A stretch of 64,000 nt of DNA, taken from the NCBI RefSeq assembly GCF_015710575.1, contig NZ_CP065373.1:2666001-2730000 (forward strand), written 5' to 3'. The stretch comes from Mycolicibacterium mengxianglii (GTDB taxonomy: Bacteria; Actinomycetota; Actinomycetes; Mycobacteriales; Mycobacteriaceae). The translations under genes were made by a program, and so were the position numbers. Below are positions 1-7,563 of the stretch, in pieces. Position 1 is the first letter of the stretch. Every line of letters begins with the position of its first letter. The notes beneath the pieces were generated by a model that made no database searches, was not told where the DNA came from, and saw only the letters and a program-made list of their open reading frames with translations.

Positions 1-467
1 TGTACGTGCTCGATGCGCACCCGCCGGAGAAGATGCTGGACGCCGCCGGTCTGGTCGATGTGCTGTTCGTGCCGTTGGTGGTGACGCTGGCCATCGGTGC
101 GGGCAGCCTCCCGAGGCTGTTGTCCACCCGGGTCATGGTGTATCTGGGCCACATCTCGTTCAGCCTGTACATGGTCCACGAGATCATCCACACCGCGTGG
201 AATTGGGTGGTCATGCAGTTCGAGGTGGTGCTGACACCGAGCTGGTGGGCCAAAGCCGTTGTCGGCGGCCTCATTCTGCTGGCGCTCCTGGCATCCTCTG
301 CGCTGTATCACCTGGTGGAGGAACCGGCCAGGCTGTGGATGCGCCGTATGGTCGACGTTCGCGAGCTGCCGGTCGACCTGCGCCATGGAGCGGGCGTGCC
401 CCATGGGCCACTCAAATCGGTTCACGACTCCGACGAGCAAGGAGCTGTCTCCGCCCGCGCGGGCTAA
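1..467 (+). CDS. Acyltransferase family 3 membrane protein, C-terminal part (cut by window edge)
   Basis: The frame is open from the window start, so only the last ~155 residues are visible. Three hydrophobic segments are seen (near residues 18-34, 42-62 and 84-104 of the visible part). The middle one carries YLGHISFSLYMVHE, typical of the C-terminal membrane helices of acyltransferase-3 (OafA/YrhL-like) proteins, which move acyl groups onto extracytoplasmic glycans or lipids. A short charged cytoplasmic tail follows (EEPARLWMRR...). The catalytic N-terminal region lies outside the window, so the substrate cannot be judged. Confidence 0.75.
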   Translation, partial: YVLDAHPPEKMLDAAGLVDVLFVPLVVTLAIGAGSLPRLLSTRVMVYLGHISFSLYMVHEIIHTAWNWVVMQFEVVLTPSWWAKAVVGGLILLALLASSALYHLVEEPARLWMRRMVDVRELPVDLRHGAGVPHGPLKSVHDSDEQGAVSARAG

Positions 468-802
468 TGGGATGTCGTTCGGATGCGGACGGGCCCACGC
501 CAGTCGGCGTCGGGATCGAGCACGGTGCCCCGTTGGGTGATCACCACGTCTCCGGCTCTGGCCAGCTCGCGGGCGATGGTGCGGGCGTCGTCCATCAAGG
601 CGCGCCAGTCGTCGCCTCCAACAGCGCGGGCGCCGTCCGACGGGCAGGTACTGCTGTCGGGGCCACGGATCAGCGCCAGGGCGCGTAGTGACGCCTCCAG
701 TCGGCGCCGCACCGGTCCGTCTCCCAGGGCAACTGCAGCGTCGTCTGCACCGGGGCCGCCGGTGCAGACAACTCGGCTCAGTTCGGCACGCGGCTGGGTC
801 AT
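464..802 (-). CDS. DUF3253 domain protein
   Basis: A 112-residue soluble protein whose body (VRRRLEASLRALALIRG ... TIARELARAGDVVITQRG) has the winged-helix-like layout of DUF3253, a family of unknown function. It ends with the usual DPDADWRGPVRIR segment. I chose the ATG at 802 (MTQPRAELS) because it lies 7 bases after the stop of the S4-domain gene; a longer frame would run into that gene. It is probably the last gene of a minus-strand run with the S4 protein and the NADH dehydrogenase. Its end overlaps the acyltransferase stop tail to tail. Confidence 0.7.
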   Translation of the reverse strand: MTQPRAELSRVVCTGGPGADDAAVALGDGPVRRRLEASLRALALIRGPDSSTCPSDGARAVGGDDWRALMDDARTIARELARAGDVVITQRGTVLDPDADWRGPVRIRTTSH

Positions 803-809
803 CGGTACG

Positions 810-1178
810 TCAGAGCGCGCCGGCCCGCCACTTGTCCAACATGCGTCGCTCCCGTTTGGTCGGCCGGCCGGCACCGCGGTCACGGGCGGCCACCGGAATG
901 CCGACGGTAGGCGGCGGGGCAGGGGTGCGATCGAGGTAGCACGTCACCGCGTCGGCGGCGCCGACGCGCTTCTGGATCACTCGCACCACCTCGACGATGC
1001 GTGTCCGGTCGCCGACTTTCGCGCGCACTTCGTCGCCGGGGACCACCGGGGTCGACGGCTTGGCGGGGTGGTCGTTGATCCGTACATGTCCGCCTCGGCA
1101 TGCTGCGGCCGCGTCCGGTCTGGTTTTCGTCAGTCGGACCGACCACAGCCACCGATCCACCCGGGTCGATTCCGTCAC
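810..1178 (-). CDS. S4-domain RNA-binding protein (Hsp15/RqcP-like)
   Basis: 122 residues. The N-terminal half is an S4 RNA-binding domain: RVDRWLWSVRLTKTRPDAAA, then GGHVRINDHPAKPSTPVVPGDEV. The C-terminal tail is basic (GRPTKRERRMLDKWRAG), as in the Hsp15/HslR family, which binds stalled 50S subunits carrying peptidyl-tRNA. A ribosome-rescue role is inferred from the family. The start overlaps the stop of the upstream NADH dehydrogenase gene by 4 bases (ATGA), implying translational coupling. Confidence 0.85.
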   Translation of the reverse strand: MTESTRVDRWLWSVRLTKTRPDAAAACRGGHVRINDHPAKPSTPVVPGDEVRAKVGDRTRIVEVVRVIQKRVGAADAVTCYLDRTPAPPPTVGIPVAARDRGAGRPTKRERRMLDKWRAGAL

Positions 1179-2548
1179 GGTGCGGCCTTTACCTCGTCGG
1201 GATCCTTGTGCGTGTGAATCATGTTGGGATGGACCAACTTCAACCAGGTGTACGGATGCTCCGGTGAGGTGGTGTTACCGAGGATGAATGTTCGGTCGGT
1301 ACGACGGGAGCGCGCGATCGACACCAGCCAGGACGCGACGGTGCTGATCCGGTTCTCCAGGCCGGTGAGGAAGGCGATGTGGATGATGCCCCAGGCCAGC
1401 CAACCGAGGAAACCGGAGAACCTGATGGGCCCGGCTTGTAGCAGCGCGTGGCCGCGACAGATGTAGGCCGCCGAACCGAGGTCGCGGTACTTGTAGGGCC
1501 GCCGGCTCTTGCCGGTGAGATCGCGCCGGATGCACGCTGCGGCGTGCATGCCACCCTGCATGGCGTTTTCCGCGACACCCGGCAGGTGGTCGCGGCCGGC
1601 GAGGTCACCGATGACGAGCACCTCGGGATGGCCTGGCACCGACAGGTCGGCTTCGACGGCGATCCGGCCCGCCCGGTCCGAGGATGCACCGAGGACCTCG
1701 GCCACCCGTCGCGCGAAGGGAACGGCCTCGACGCCGGCGGTCCACAGCACGGTTCGTGCCGCGTACTCCTCGGCGGGCCCGTCGCCTTTGGGTGTCACGG
1801 TAACGCCGTCATGGCTCACGTCGGTGACATGCACACCCAGGCGCAGTTCCACGCCCAACTGCTCCAGGATGCGAGTGGCCTTGTCTGTGAGGTCCGGCGC
1901 GAAACTGTCCAGTACGCGCTGACCACCGTCGAAAAGGATCACCCGGGCCTCTTCGGGCTCGATGCTGTGGAATTCCTTGGCGAGCGCTCTGGTCGCCATC
2001 TCTCGGATCTGGCCCGCCAGTTCGACCCCGGTAGGACCTCCACCGGCGACGACGAAAGTCAGCCAGGCGTCGCGGTCGGGACCCGGGGGCAGCGTTTCGG
2101 CCATCTCGAAGGCCCCGTACAGCCGCCGACGGACACTCAGCGCGTCGTCGAGGGTTTTCATCCCGGGCGCCCACTGGGCGAATTCCTCGTGGCCGAAGTA
2201 GGCCTGTCGCATGCCGACGGCGATGACCAGTACGTCGTAGTCGAGGGTGTAGGTGGTGTCATCCGGACGTCGTGCGGTCACTCGCCGCGCCTCGGGGTCC
2301 AGATCGCATGCCTCGCCCAGCAGCGTGGTGACATTGTGGTGCCGCGCCAGTTCCTCGCGAAGTGAGCGGCTGATCTGGCCGATGCTCAGCGTTCCGGTGG
2401 CGCACTGGTAGAGCAGCGGCTGGAACACGTGGCACGCCGCACGATCGAGCAGCGTGACGTCGATGTCGGCGCCTCCCAGTCGGCGGGCACAGAACAGCCC
2501 GCCGAAGCCGCCACCGACGATCAACACCTTTGTCCGACGATTGCTCAT
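1175..2548 (-). CDS. ndh: Type II NADH dehydrogenase / NAD(P)-FAD oxidoreductase
   Basis: 457 residues, normal length for NDH-2, which passes electrons from NADH to menaquinone at the inner face of the membrane without pumping protons. FAD-binding VGGGFGG is at residues 11-17 and the NADH-binding VAGGGPTGVE at 167-176. The FAD-contacting VLVIGDLAG and ENAMQGGMHAA follow. The C-terminal third contains the hydrophobic, amphipathic region FLGWLAWGIIHIAFLTGLEN used for membrane attachment. It lies first in a run with the S4 protein. Mycobacteria often carry more than one such gene, so this need not be the main respiratory Ndh. Confidence 0.85.
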   Translation of the reverse strand: MSNRRTKVLIVGGGFGGLFCARRLGGADIDVTLLDRAACHVFQPLLYQCATGTLSIGQISRSLREELARHHNVTTLLGEACDLDPEARRVTARRPDDTTYTLDYDVLVIAVGMRQAYFGHEEFAQWAPGMKTLDDALSVRRRLYGAFEMAETLPPGPDRDAWLTFVVAGGGPTGVELAGQIREMATRALAKEFHSIEPEEARVILFDGGQRVLDSFAPDLTDKATRILEQLGVELRLGVHVTDVSHDGVTVTPKGDGPAEEYAARTVLWTAGVEAVPFARRVAEVLGASSDRAGRIAVEADLSVPGHPEVLVIGDLAGRDHLPGVAENAMQGGMHAAACIRRDLTGKSRRPYKYRDLGSAAYICRGHALLQAGPIRFSGFLGWLAWGIIHIAFLTGLENRISTVASWLVSIARSRRTDRTFILGNTTSPEHPYTWLKLVHPNMIHTHKDPDEVKAAP

Positions 2549-2580
2549 CCGTACGGTCTACCCGAAGATCCGGCCGGGGG

Positions 2581-3303
2581 TCAGTGGTCGTCGGCTCGGA
2601 TGAAGGTCAGGAGGTAGTGGTCGACGGGTGCGCGGACCGCCGGCTGCACGTTCAGCAGGCTGGGGACCTCTGCGACGAGTTGCTCGGCAATGTCCCACAG
2701 TTTGATGTTGAGTTCCTGGGATCGCCACCGCAGGACGTCGAAGGCGGCGTCCGCGGTCAGTGAATACACCGCCATCAGCATCCCCTTGGCCTGCTCGATG
2801 ATCTCGCGGTGGGCGAGGATCGCCTCCAGTTCTTCGGTCAGGGACTGCTGGAGCTCGGCGTTGACGCTATCGGTGATGTCGATGTAGAAGCCGCGGGTGG
2901 CGACGACGCGGCCGTCCTCGTTGTTCACCGCGTCGCCGACCACAACGACATTGCGTTCGTCACCGGAGGTCGTGAGGATGCGGTGCCGGCTGCTGAACGG
3001 TGCCTTTGACTGCTGCAGCAGCCCCTTGACCTTCGCGAGGTCGTCGGGATGTTTGTGGCTCAGTACCAGCTCGGTGGTGGGGTGCACTTTGCCTGGTTCG
3101 TAGCCGTGGATGCGGGCCACGGTGTCCGACCACTTCCACCCGTCGTCGTCATAGTGGTACTCGAATCTGCCGACGCGTGCAGGAGCTCCACCGACGAGCG
3201 CTTTGTCGATCTTCCGCACCGGTTGACCGTCGGTGCTGGGTCGATCATCGTCGGTGAAGCTGTCGCCGGCGGCGGACTGAACAACAGAGGACTCATCGAG
3301 CAC
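2581..3303 (-). CDS. PAS-ANTAR regulatory protein
   Basis: 240 residues. Residues ~45-140 form a PAS fold (GRFEYHYDDDGWKWSDTVAR, then HGYEPGKVHPT and KHPDDLAKVKGLL). Residues ~160-225 form an ANTAR RNA-binding domain (REIIEQAKGMLMAVYSLTAD AAFDVLRWRSQELNIKL). Proteins of this class are thought to bind double-hairpin RNA and act in antitermination; the PAS part would sense a ligand or redox state. It is a stand-alone gene 32 bases upstream (in map order) of ndh and on the same strand. Its start overlaps the end of a longer misread of the neighbouring DUF4235 gene. Confidence 0.85.
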   Translation of the reverse strand: MLDESSVVQSAAGDSFTDDDRPSTDGQPVRKIDKALVGGAPARVGRFEYHYDDDGWKWSDTVARIHGYEPGKVHPTTELVLSHKHPDDLAKVKGLLQQSKAPFSSRHRILTTSGDERNVVVVGDAVNNEDGRVVATRGFYIDITDSVNAELQQSLTEELEAILAHREIIEQAKGMLMAVYSLTADAAFDVLRWRSQELNIKLWDIAEQLVAEVPSLLNVQPAVRAPVDHYLLTFIRADDH

Positions 3304-3374
3304 TGGTCAACATTAACGATGGCGTCAGAAGTACGTGGCAGTGTGCCACTAACCGGTGAGCAGATTCTTGTGGG

Positions 3375-3667
3375 TCAGCTGCCAGGCCACTCTCCGGTGG
3401 CCTTCTCGAAGAGCCGAGCGCCTTGCCTGTCAATGAGAGTTTTGACCACCGAATAGATCGCGCCCTGGATGGCAGCGGCCAACAGAATCTCCTTGAACGG
3501 ATATTCCGTCTCCAGAGGTTTCGGCGGATCAGGTTTGTCGCCGGGGCGGCGCGGCGCCAGACCTGTTTGAAGATGGCCCCGGCGGCCAGTCCGCCGAGCA
3601 TCGAGCCCGCCAGCCCGAACGGCCGGTACAGCAGCTTGGCCGACCTGCTGGCTGGTTGTTCCGTCAT
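3375..3667 (-). pseudogene. DUF4235 small membrane protein, frameshifted
   Basis: The N-terminus (MTEQPASRSAKLLYRPFGLAG, then GGLAAGAIFKQVWRRAAP) is typical of DUF4235, a ~95-residue actinobacterial membrane-associated protein. After residue ~39 the frame leaves the family. The expected continuation (PGDKPDPPKPLETEYPFKEI ... GAIYSVVKTLIDRQGARLFE ... GEWPGS, stop) is present one frame over. The whole span is 293 bases, one short of a 97-residue gene, so one base is missing near 3541-3548, in a GC-rich C/G run. This is either a recent loss or a sequence error. Left as read, the frame would continue to 3293. Confidence 0.75.
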
Positions 3668-3702
3668 GACACGGTCCCTTCCCTGATCAGACCCGAGGTC
3701 GG

Positions 3703-3825
3703 CTAGTTGTTGTCGGCGTCCGGCAATCCCTGCGGTGGCGGCGTCGCATAAGCGGGATTGGCAGCCGGAACTGCGGGCTCGGCGGATTCCTGGGTGTCCG
3801 GATCGTTTGTCTCTGGGGTTGTCAT
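3703..3825 (-). CDS. Small hydrophilic hypothetical protein
   Basis: A possible 40-residue protein, MTTPETNDPDTQESAEPAVP followed by AANPAYATPPPQGLPDADNN. It is rich in Pro, Ala and acidic residues, with no membrane segment and no recognisable domain. It lies 35 bases upstream of the DUF4235 gene on the same strand. No clear ribosome-binding site is seen before the ATG at 3825. The frame can be extended to 3942, but the extension is basic and low in quality. Function unknown. Confidence 0.4.
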   Translation of the reverse strand: MTTPETNDPDTQESAEPAVPAANPAYATPPPQGLPDADNN

Positions 3826-3932
3826 GGGTTGGTTTCTACCCATTTCTGGGCGCGGATATCCGCGGCGGTCGGTGTTGCGGAGCGCTAGCCTTGCCAGGTA
3901 TGGGGTGCAGGGTGGATACCGGGAGGAAGAGC

Positions 3933-4358
3933 GTGCTGACACGACGGCAGCGGGTCCTGGGACTCACCACTGGTCTGCGGGTTGCGCTGGCTTCCCTGGT
4001 TGTCAGCGCAGCCGCACTCATGCAGGCCGCTCCGGCCTCGGCGGAGCCGGTCGGCCCGCCACCAGTGCCGCCGATCCCGAACCCCACCTATGGGAACAAC
4101 GATCCGCAAAGCCAGTTCGGCTACATCGGCGACGTGCTGGGCTCATTCCGTGCAGACGACCCCCTTGGTGAGTTGACTGCCGCACCGGGGCCGGTCCGGG
4201 GAGCCCCTCCGGGGGCCGGACCGTCCCCGCCGCTGCCACCGGGGACGGTGTCGCTGACGGCTCCGGAGTCCTCGACGGCGCCTGCCGAGGGCATCTGGCT
4301 CGGACCGTTACCGGGAATGCCGGCGGTGCCGCTGGCACCTGCCGGCCCGCCGGCTTAG
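3933..4358 (+). CDS. Secreted proline-rich protein (paralogue of 4502-5088)
   Basis: 141 residues from the GTG at 3933, chosen because GGGAGGA lies just upstream. The N-terminus is a Sec signal peptide (VLTRRQRVLGL, hydrophobic ASLVVSAAALMQAA, cleavage near APASAEP). The mature part is Pro/Gly rich with one distinctive segment, YGNNDPQSQFGYIGDVLGSF followed by RADDPLGEL, and then PSPPLPPGTVSLTAPESS. The same two segments recur in the next gene, so the two are tandem paralogues. An exported cell-envelope protein of unknown role is the safest reading. Confidence 0.7.
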   Translation: MLTRRQRVLGLTTGLRVALASLVVSAAALMQAAPASAEPVGPPPVPPIPNPTYGNNDPQSQFGYIGDVLGSFRADDPLGELTAAPGPVRGAPPGAGPSPPLPPGTVSLTAPESSTAPAEGIWLGPLPGMPAVPLAPAGPPA

Positions 4359-4501
4359 GGCCGACTCACGCTCCGGCCTGTTCCGGCTGGGTCCTGCGAA
4401 TGAGGTGACGCCACCCAGTGAAGGCGTTAGCCTTTCTCCGAAGACGAGTCCGGCGATCCCTTTGAGGCCTCCGGCTGCCGGCAGAGAGGACCCCCGGGAC
4501 C

Positions 4502-5088
4502 ATGGGTGCACGACAACGCACGGCTCAGTCCGTGTTGAAGGTTGCGGTCGCGGCCGTGTTCGCCGGAACGGCTCTGGTCACGGCCGCGCAGGCCGGTGCC
4601 GAGCCAGTTGAACCGCTACCGCCGCCGGCGCCGGGTGCTCCGGCTCCCGTTCCGCCGCCCGTTGGTCCGCCACCGGTGCCTGCGATGGCGGATCCGGTGT
4701 ACGGGCAAGGCCAATCAGGCGGCCAGTTCGGTTATCTCAAGGACATTTGGCACGCTGCTCGCAGCGGGGACCCGGTGGGAGCGCTCACCGGCCCTCCGGG
4801 GAATGCGCCCGCGCCACCGCCCGGGCGGGTCCACCGCCGCCGTTGCCGCCCGGATTCGTGTCGTTGTCGCACCCGGAGTCCAACACCGGCCCGGCGCCGG
4901 CGGAAAGATCATCCGCCGAGCCCAACCAGGGTGGACCGGCTCTGCCGGAGGGCTACTTTCCGCTGAGCGGACCCCCACCGCCGGGGTGGTACGACACCAA
5001 TAACTCCTCGCAACCGATCTTTGGTCCAGGGGCACCACCTGCGCCGATCTTCGGTCCGGGAGCACCGCCACCACCGCCGGCGCAGTAG
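4502..5088 (+). pseudogene. Secreted proline-rich protein, frameshifted paralogue
   Basis: The ATG at 4502 follows a GAGAGGACC stretch and opens a signal peptide (VAVAAVFAGTALVTAAQAGA|EP). The segment YGQGQSGGQFGYLKDIWHAA then RSGDPVGALTG matches the upstream paralogue. After residue ~108 the frame turns Arg/Cys rich. One frame over, the family continues (GPPPPLPPGFVSLSHPES ... GYFPLSGPPPPGWYDTNNSS) and ends in a duplicated PIFGPGAPP unit before the stop at 5088. The span is 587 bases, one short of 196 codons, and the break lies at the G run near 4823-4829. Repairing it gives a 195-residue protein. Confidence 0.7.
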
Positions 5089-5172
5089 CTTCAGACGTGC
5101 CTCTCAGGTGCGTGCGCGATGAGTTTCGCCGCACCGTGGTGTCCATACTGTGTGGAACTCATGGAGGAATGT

Positions 5173-5817
5173 GTGGCCCAGCTGCTGAGGGTTCAGAATT
5201 TCAGCGTCTCGCGTGACGGTTTCGGTGCTGGTGAGAACCAGAGCTTCGAGCGCCCGTTCGGGCACGCCGATCCAGCTGCGTTGGTGGCCTGGGCCGGCGC
5301 GACGGCGAGTTGGCCCAACCGGACCGATCCCGGCGGGAGCCGGGGGCTCGACGACTATTTCACCCGGGACTTCAGCCACAATATCGGCGCAGAGATCATG
5401 GGCCGCAACAAATTCGGACCACATCGGGGCCCATGGGGCGATCACCAATGGCAGGGCTGGTGGGGGACCGAACCGCCGTTTCACACGCCGGTATTCGTGA
5501 TGACGCACCATGAACGTCCATCGTTCACCCTGGGGGACACCAGCTTTCATTTCGTCAACGCCGACCCGGTCACCGTATTGGAGTTGGCGAAGCAGGCCGC
5601 TGACGGCAAAGATGTCCGGCTCGGCGGCGGCGCGACCATCATCCGGACGTTCTTGGATGCCGGCCTCGTCGACACCCTTCATGTGGCGGTGTCCCAGATT
5701 GATCTCGGAGCGGGATCCCGGTTGTGGGAGTCGCCTGATGAACTGGACGATCGATTCCACCATGAGGTCGTGTGCAGCGCCAGTGGCGTGACGCACCACC
5801 TGCTCTGGAGGCGCTGA
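5173..5817 (+). CDS. Dihydrofolate reductase-fold protein (RibD C-terminal domain)
   Basis: About 214 residues with the RibD C-terminal reductase fold: QNFSVSRDGFGAG at the N-terminus, HTPVFVMTHHERPSF in the middle, GKDVRLGGGATIIRTFLDAG for the dinucleotide-binding turn, and DTLHVAVSQIDLGAGSRLW near the end. Members reduce small substrates with NADPH, or F420 in some actinobacterial relatives. GTG 5173 was preferred because GGAGGA sits 4 bases upstream; an ATG at 5161 and an ATG at 5119 are also in frame. The gene is convergent with the XRE regulator. Confidence 0.75.
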   Translation: MAQLLRVQNFSVSRDGFGAGENQSFERPFGHADPAALVAWAGATASWPNRTDPGGSRGLDDYFTRDFSHNIGAEIMGRNKFGPHRGPWGDHQWQGWWGTEPPFHTPVFVMTHHERPSFTLGDTSFHFVNADPVTVLELAKQAADGKDVRLGGGATIIRTFLDAGLVDTLHVAVSQIDLGAGSRLWESPDELDDRFHHEVVCSASGVTHHLLWRR

Positions 5818-5847
5818 TCAGTAGTCGCCGTCGTCTCGAGGGGTGGC

Positions 5848-6699
5848 TCAGCCTGGAACGTTCATGCGTTGGGTGCCGACAACCGACAACAGACGCAGGG
5901 CCTCCTCAGAGGATGAACCGACTTCGGCGGTGTAGATCACCAGTCGCTGGTCTGAATCCGCGATGTCGAGAGCGTCGCAATTGACCGTGATCGGCCCGAC
6001 AACGGGGTGCTCGAATGTCTTGCGCAGTACCGTCTGTGCGCCAACCTCATGGTCGTCCCACAGATCCGAGAATTCAGCACTGCGGGAACGTAATTCGGCG
6101 ATCAGCGCGACAGTCTCCGGATCGTCTGGATAGCGAGCGGCGACGGCGCGCAGGTGAAGGGCGCACGCCCGGGCGAACTCGTCGGGATCGGACACTCCGT
6201 AAAGGCGACGTCCCTGCACCGGCGGGCTGAGGAAGGCACGACGCGCGAGATTACGCTCGCGTGGCTGCAGCGCCGAGAAATCCTCCATCAACGCACACGC
6301 CAGGGCATTCCAGGCCAACACATCGTAGGTCGCCGACACCACGATCGCCGCGGCCTCGGGCAGGCGTTCGAGGAGATCGCTGATGCTCGGCCGCACTGTG
6401 CGTGGCGGCCCCGGCGCCACAGCGGGTTCGACGCCTGCAAGGCGATGCAGATACGTGGTCTCGGCGGTCGAGAGACGCAACGCCCGGGACAGACCGCCGA
6501 GTACCTCGCGCGACGGGTGCGGAGCGCGCGCCTGTTCGAGACGGGTGTAATACTCCGTCGAAATGAACGCCAGATGGGCCACCTCGTCACGGCGAAGCCC
6601 AGGTGTGCGACGCCGTCGTCCCGCTGGAAGCCCGACATCGGCCGGCTGTATCCGTTCCCGCCGATTGCGCAGGAATCCGGCGAGTTCTTGCCTGTCCAT
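5848..6699 (-). CDS. XRE/MmyB-type transcriptional regulator
   Basis: 283 residues. The N-terminal helix-turn-helix (FLRNRRERIQPADVGLPAGR, then RTPGLRRDEVAHLAFIS EYYTRLEQ) is the hallmark of the MmyB-like family. The rest is the MmyB ligand-binding domain (AAIVVSATYDVLAWNALACA; SAEFSDLWDDHEV; DSDQRLVIYTAEVGS), which in solved relatives binds a fatty acid. It is divergent from the SDR gene at 6784 with an 84-base gap, so it probably regulates that gene; this pairing is common for the family. Confidence 0.85.
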   Translation of the reverse strand: MDRQELAGFLRNRRERIQPADVGLPAGRRRRTPGLRRDEVAHLAFISTEYYTRLEQARAPHPSREVLGGLSRALRLSTAETTYLHRLAGVEPAVAPGPPRTVRPSISDLLERLPEAAAIVVSATYDVLAWNALACALMEDFSALQPRERNLARRAFLSPPVQGRRLYGVSDPDEFARACALHLRAVAARYPDDPETVALIAELRSRSAEFSDLWDDHEVGAQTVLRKTFEHPVVGPITVNCDALDIADSDQRLVIYTAEVGSSSEEALRLLSVVGTQRMNVPG

Positions 6700-6783
6700 G
6701 ACTCCATTGTGGGCGTTGCGGCGACGTTAGCCAGGCACCACCGGTACCTGGATGAGAAATGCGGAGGCGGGCACGCTCGGGGC

Positions 6784-7560
6784 ATGGAACAACTCAGTGA
6801 CACGAAACTGCTCGCCGGCAAGGTTGCCTTCGTGACCGGCGCGGGCCGCGGCATCGGTGCTGCGGCGGCGCGTCTGTTCGCGAAGGAGGGGGCCACGGTG
6901 CTGCTGGCGGCCCGGACCGAAAGCCAGCTCAAAGAGGTCACCGAGGAGATCAATATCGCCGGCGGCGTGGCCGACTATGCGGTATGTGACCTCGCCGACG
7001 GCGACAGCGTGCGCGCCGCAGTCGACAAGGCGGTCGCGACATTTGGCCGGCTCGACGTCGCTTTCAACAACGGGGCGACGATGGTGCCACCCGGCCCGCT
7101 CGACCAGGTGGCCGAATCTGACTTCGACCGAGCTTACGACGTCAACCTCAAGGGCGTTTTCCTCGCGATGAAGGCTGAGATCGCCGCGATTCGCGCCACG
7201 GCCAAATCTGGTGCCATCGTCAACACCTCCAGTGTGGGCAGCCTGATAGGCAATCCGGAGCTACCCGCCTACGGGGCGATGAAGCGTGCCGTCAACAGTC
7301 TCACCGAGTCCGCGGCAATCACCTACGGCCCGGAGAACATCCGGGTCAACGCCATCACGCCTGGGACCGCGTTGACGGAGATGATCCAGGAATGGGAGCA
7401 AGCCAGCCCCGGAGTCGTCGATCGTCTGGTGGCGGACAATCCGCTGGGGCGGGCAGCCGCGCCCACCGAGATCGCCGAGGCCGCGGCGTGGTTGCTCAGC
7501 GATCGAGCGTCCTACGTCACGGGTGCGATACTGCGCGTCGACGGCGGTACCGGGGTGTGA
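6784..7560 (+). CDS. Short-chain dehydrogenase/reductase
   Basis: 258 residues, classical SDR. The cofactor motif is TGAGRGIG near residues 18-25, the NNGA equivalent of NNAG is present, and the catalytic centre is NTSSVGSL with YGAMK. A C-terminal VTGAILRVDGG closes the fold. The ATG at 6784 is preceded by GGGG. The divergent MmyB regulator is the likely control. Substrate not predictable. Confidence 0.85.
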   Translation: MEQLSDTKLLAGKVAFVTGAGRGIGAAAARLFAKEGATVLLAARTESQLKEVTEEINIAGGVADYAVCDLADGDSVRAAVDKAVATFGRLDVAFNNGATMVPPGPLDQVAESDFDRAYDVNLKGVFLAMKAEIAAIRATAKSGAIVNTSSVGSLIGNPELPAYGAMKRAVNSLTESAAITYGPENIRVNAITPGTALTEMIQEWEQASPGVVDRLVADNPLGRAAAPTEIAEAAAWLLSDRASYVTGAILRVDGGTGV

Positions 7561-7563
7561 CCG

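Noticed and set aside
1448..2365. Long plus-strand reading frame opposite ndh
   Set aside because: It lies wholly inside the well-supported NADH dehydrogenase gene on the other strand and has no family features.
5119..5172. Extended N-terminus of the RibD-like protein (PWCPYC)
   Set aside because: The CxxC looks thioredoxin-like, but the segment is outside the family fold and a better ribosome-binding site precedes 5173.
5104..5799. Minus-strand frame opposite the RibD-like gene
   Set aside because: Antisense shadow created by high third-position GC; no start signal or domain.
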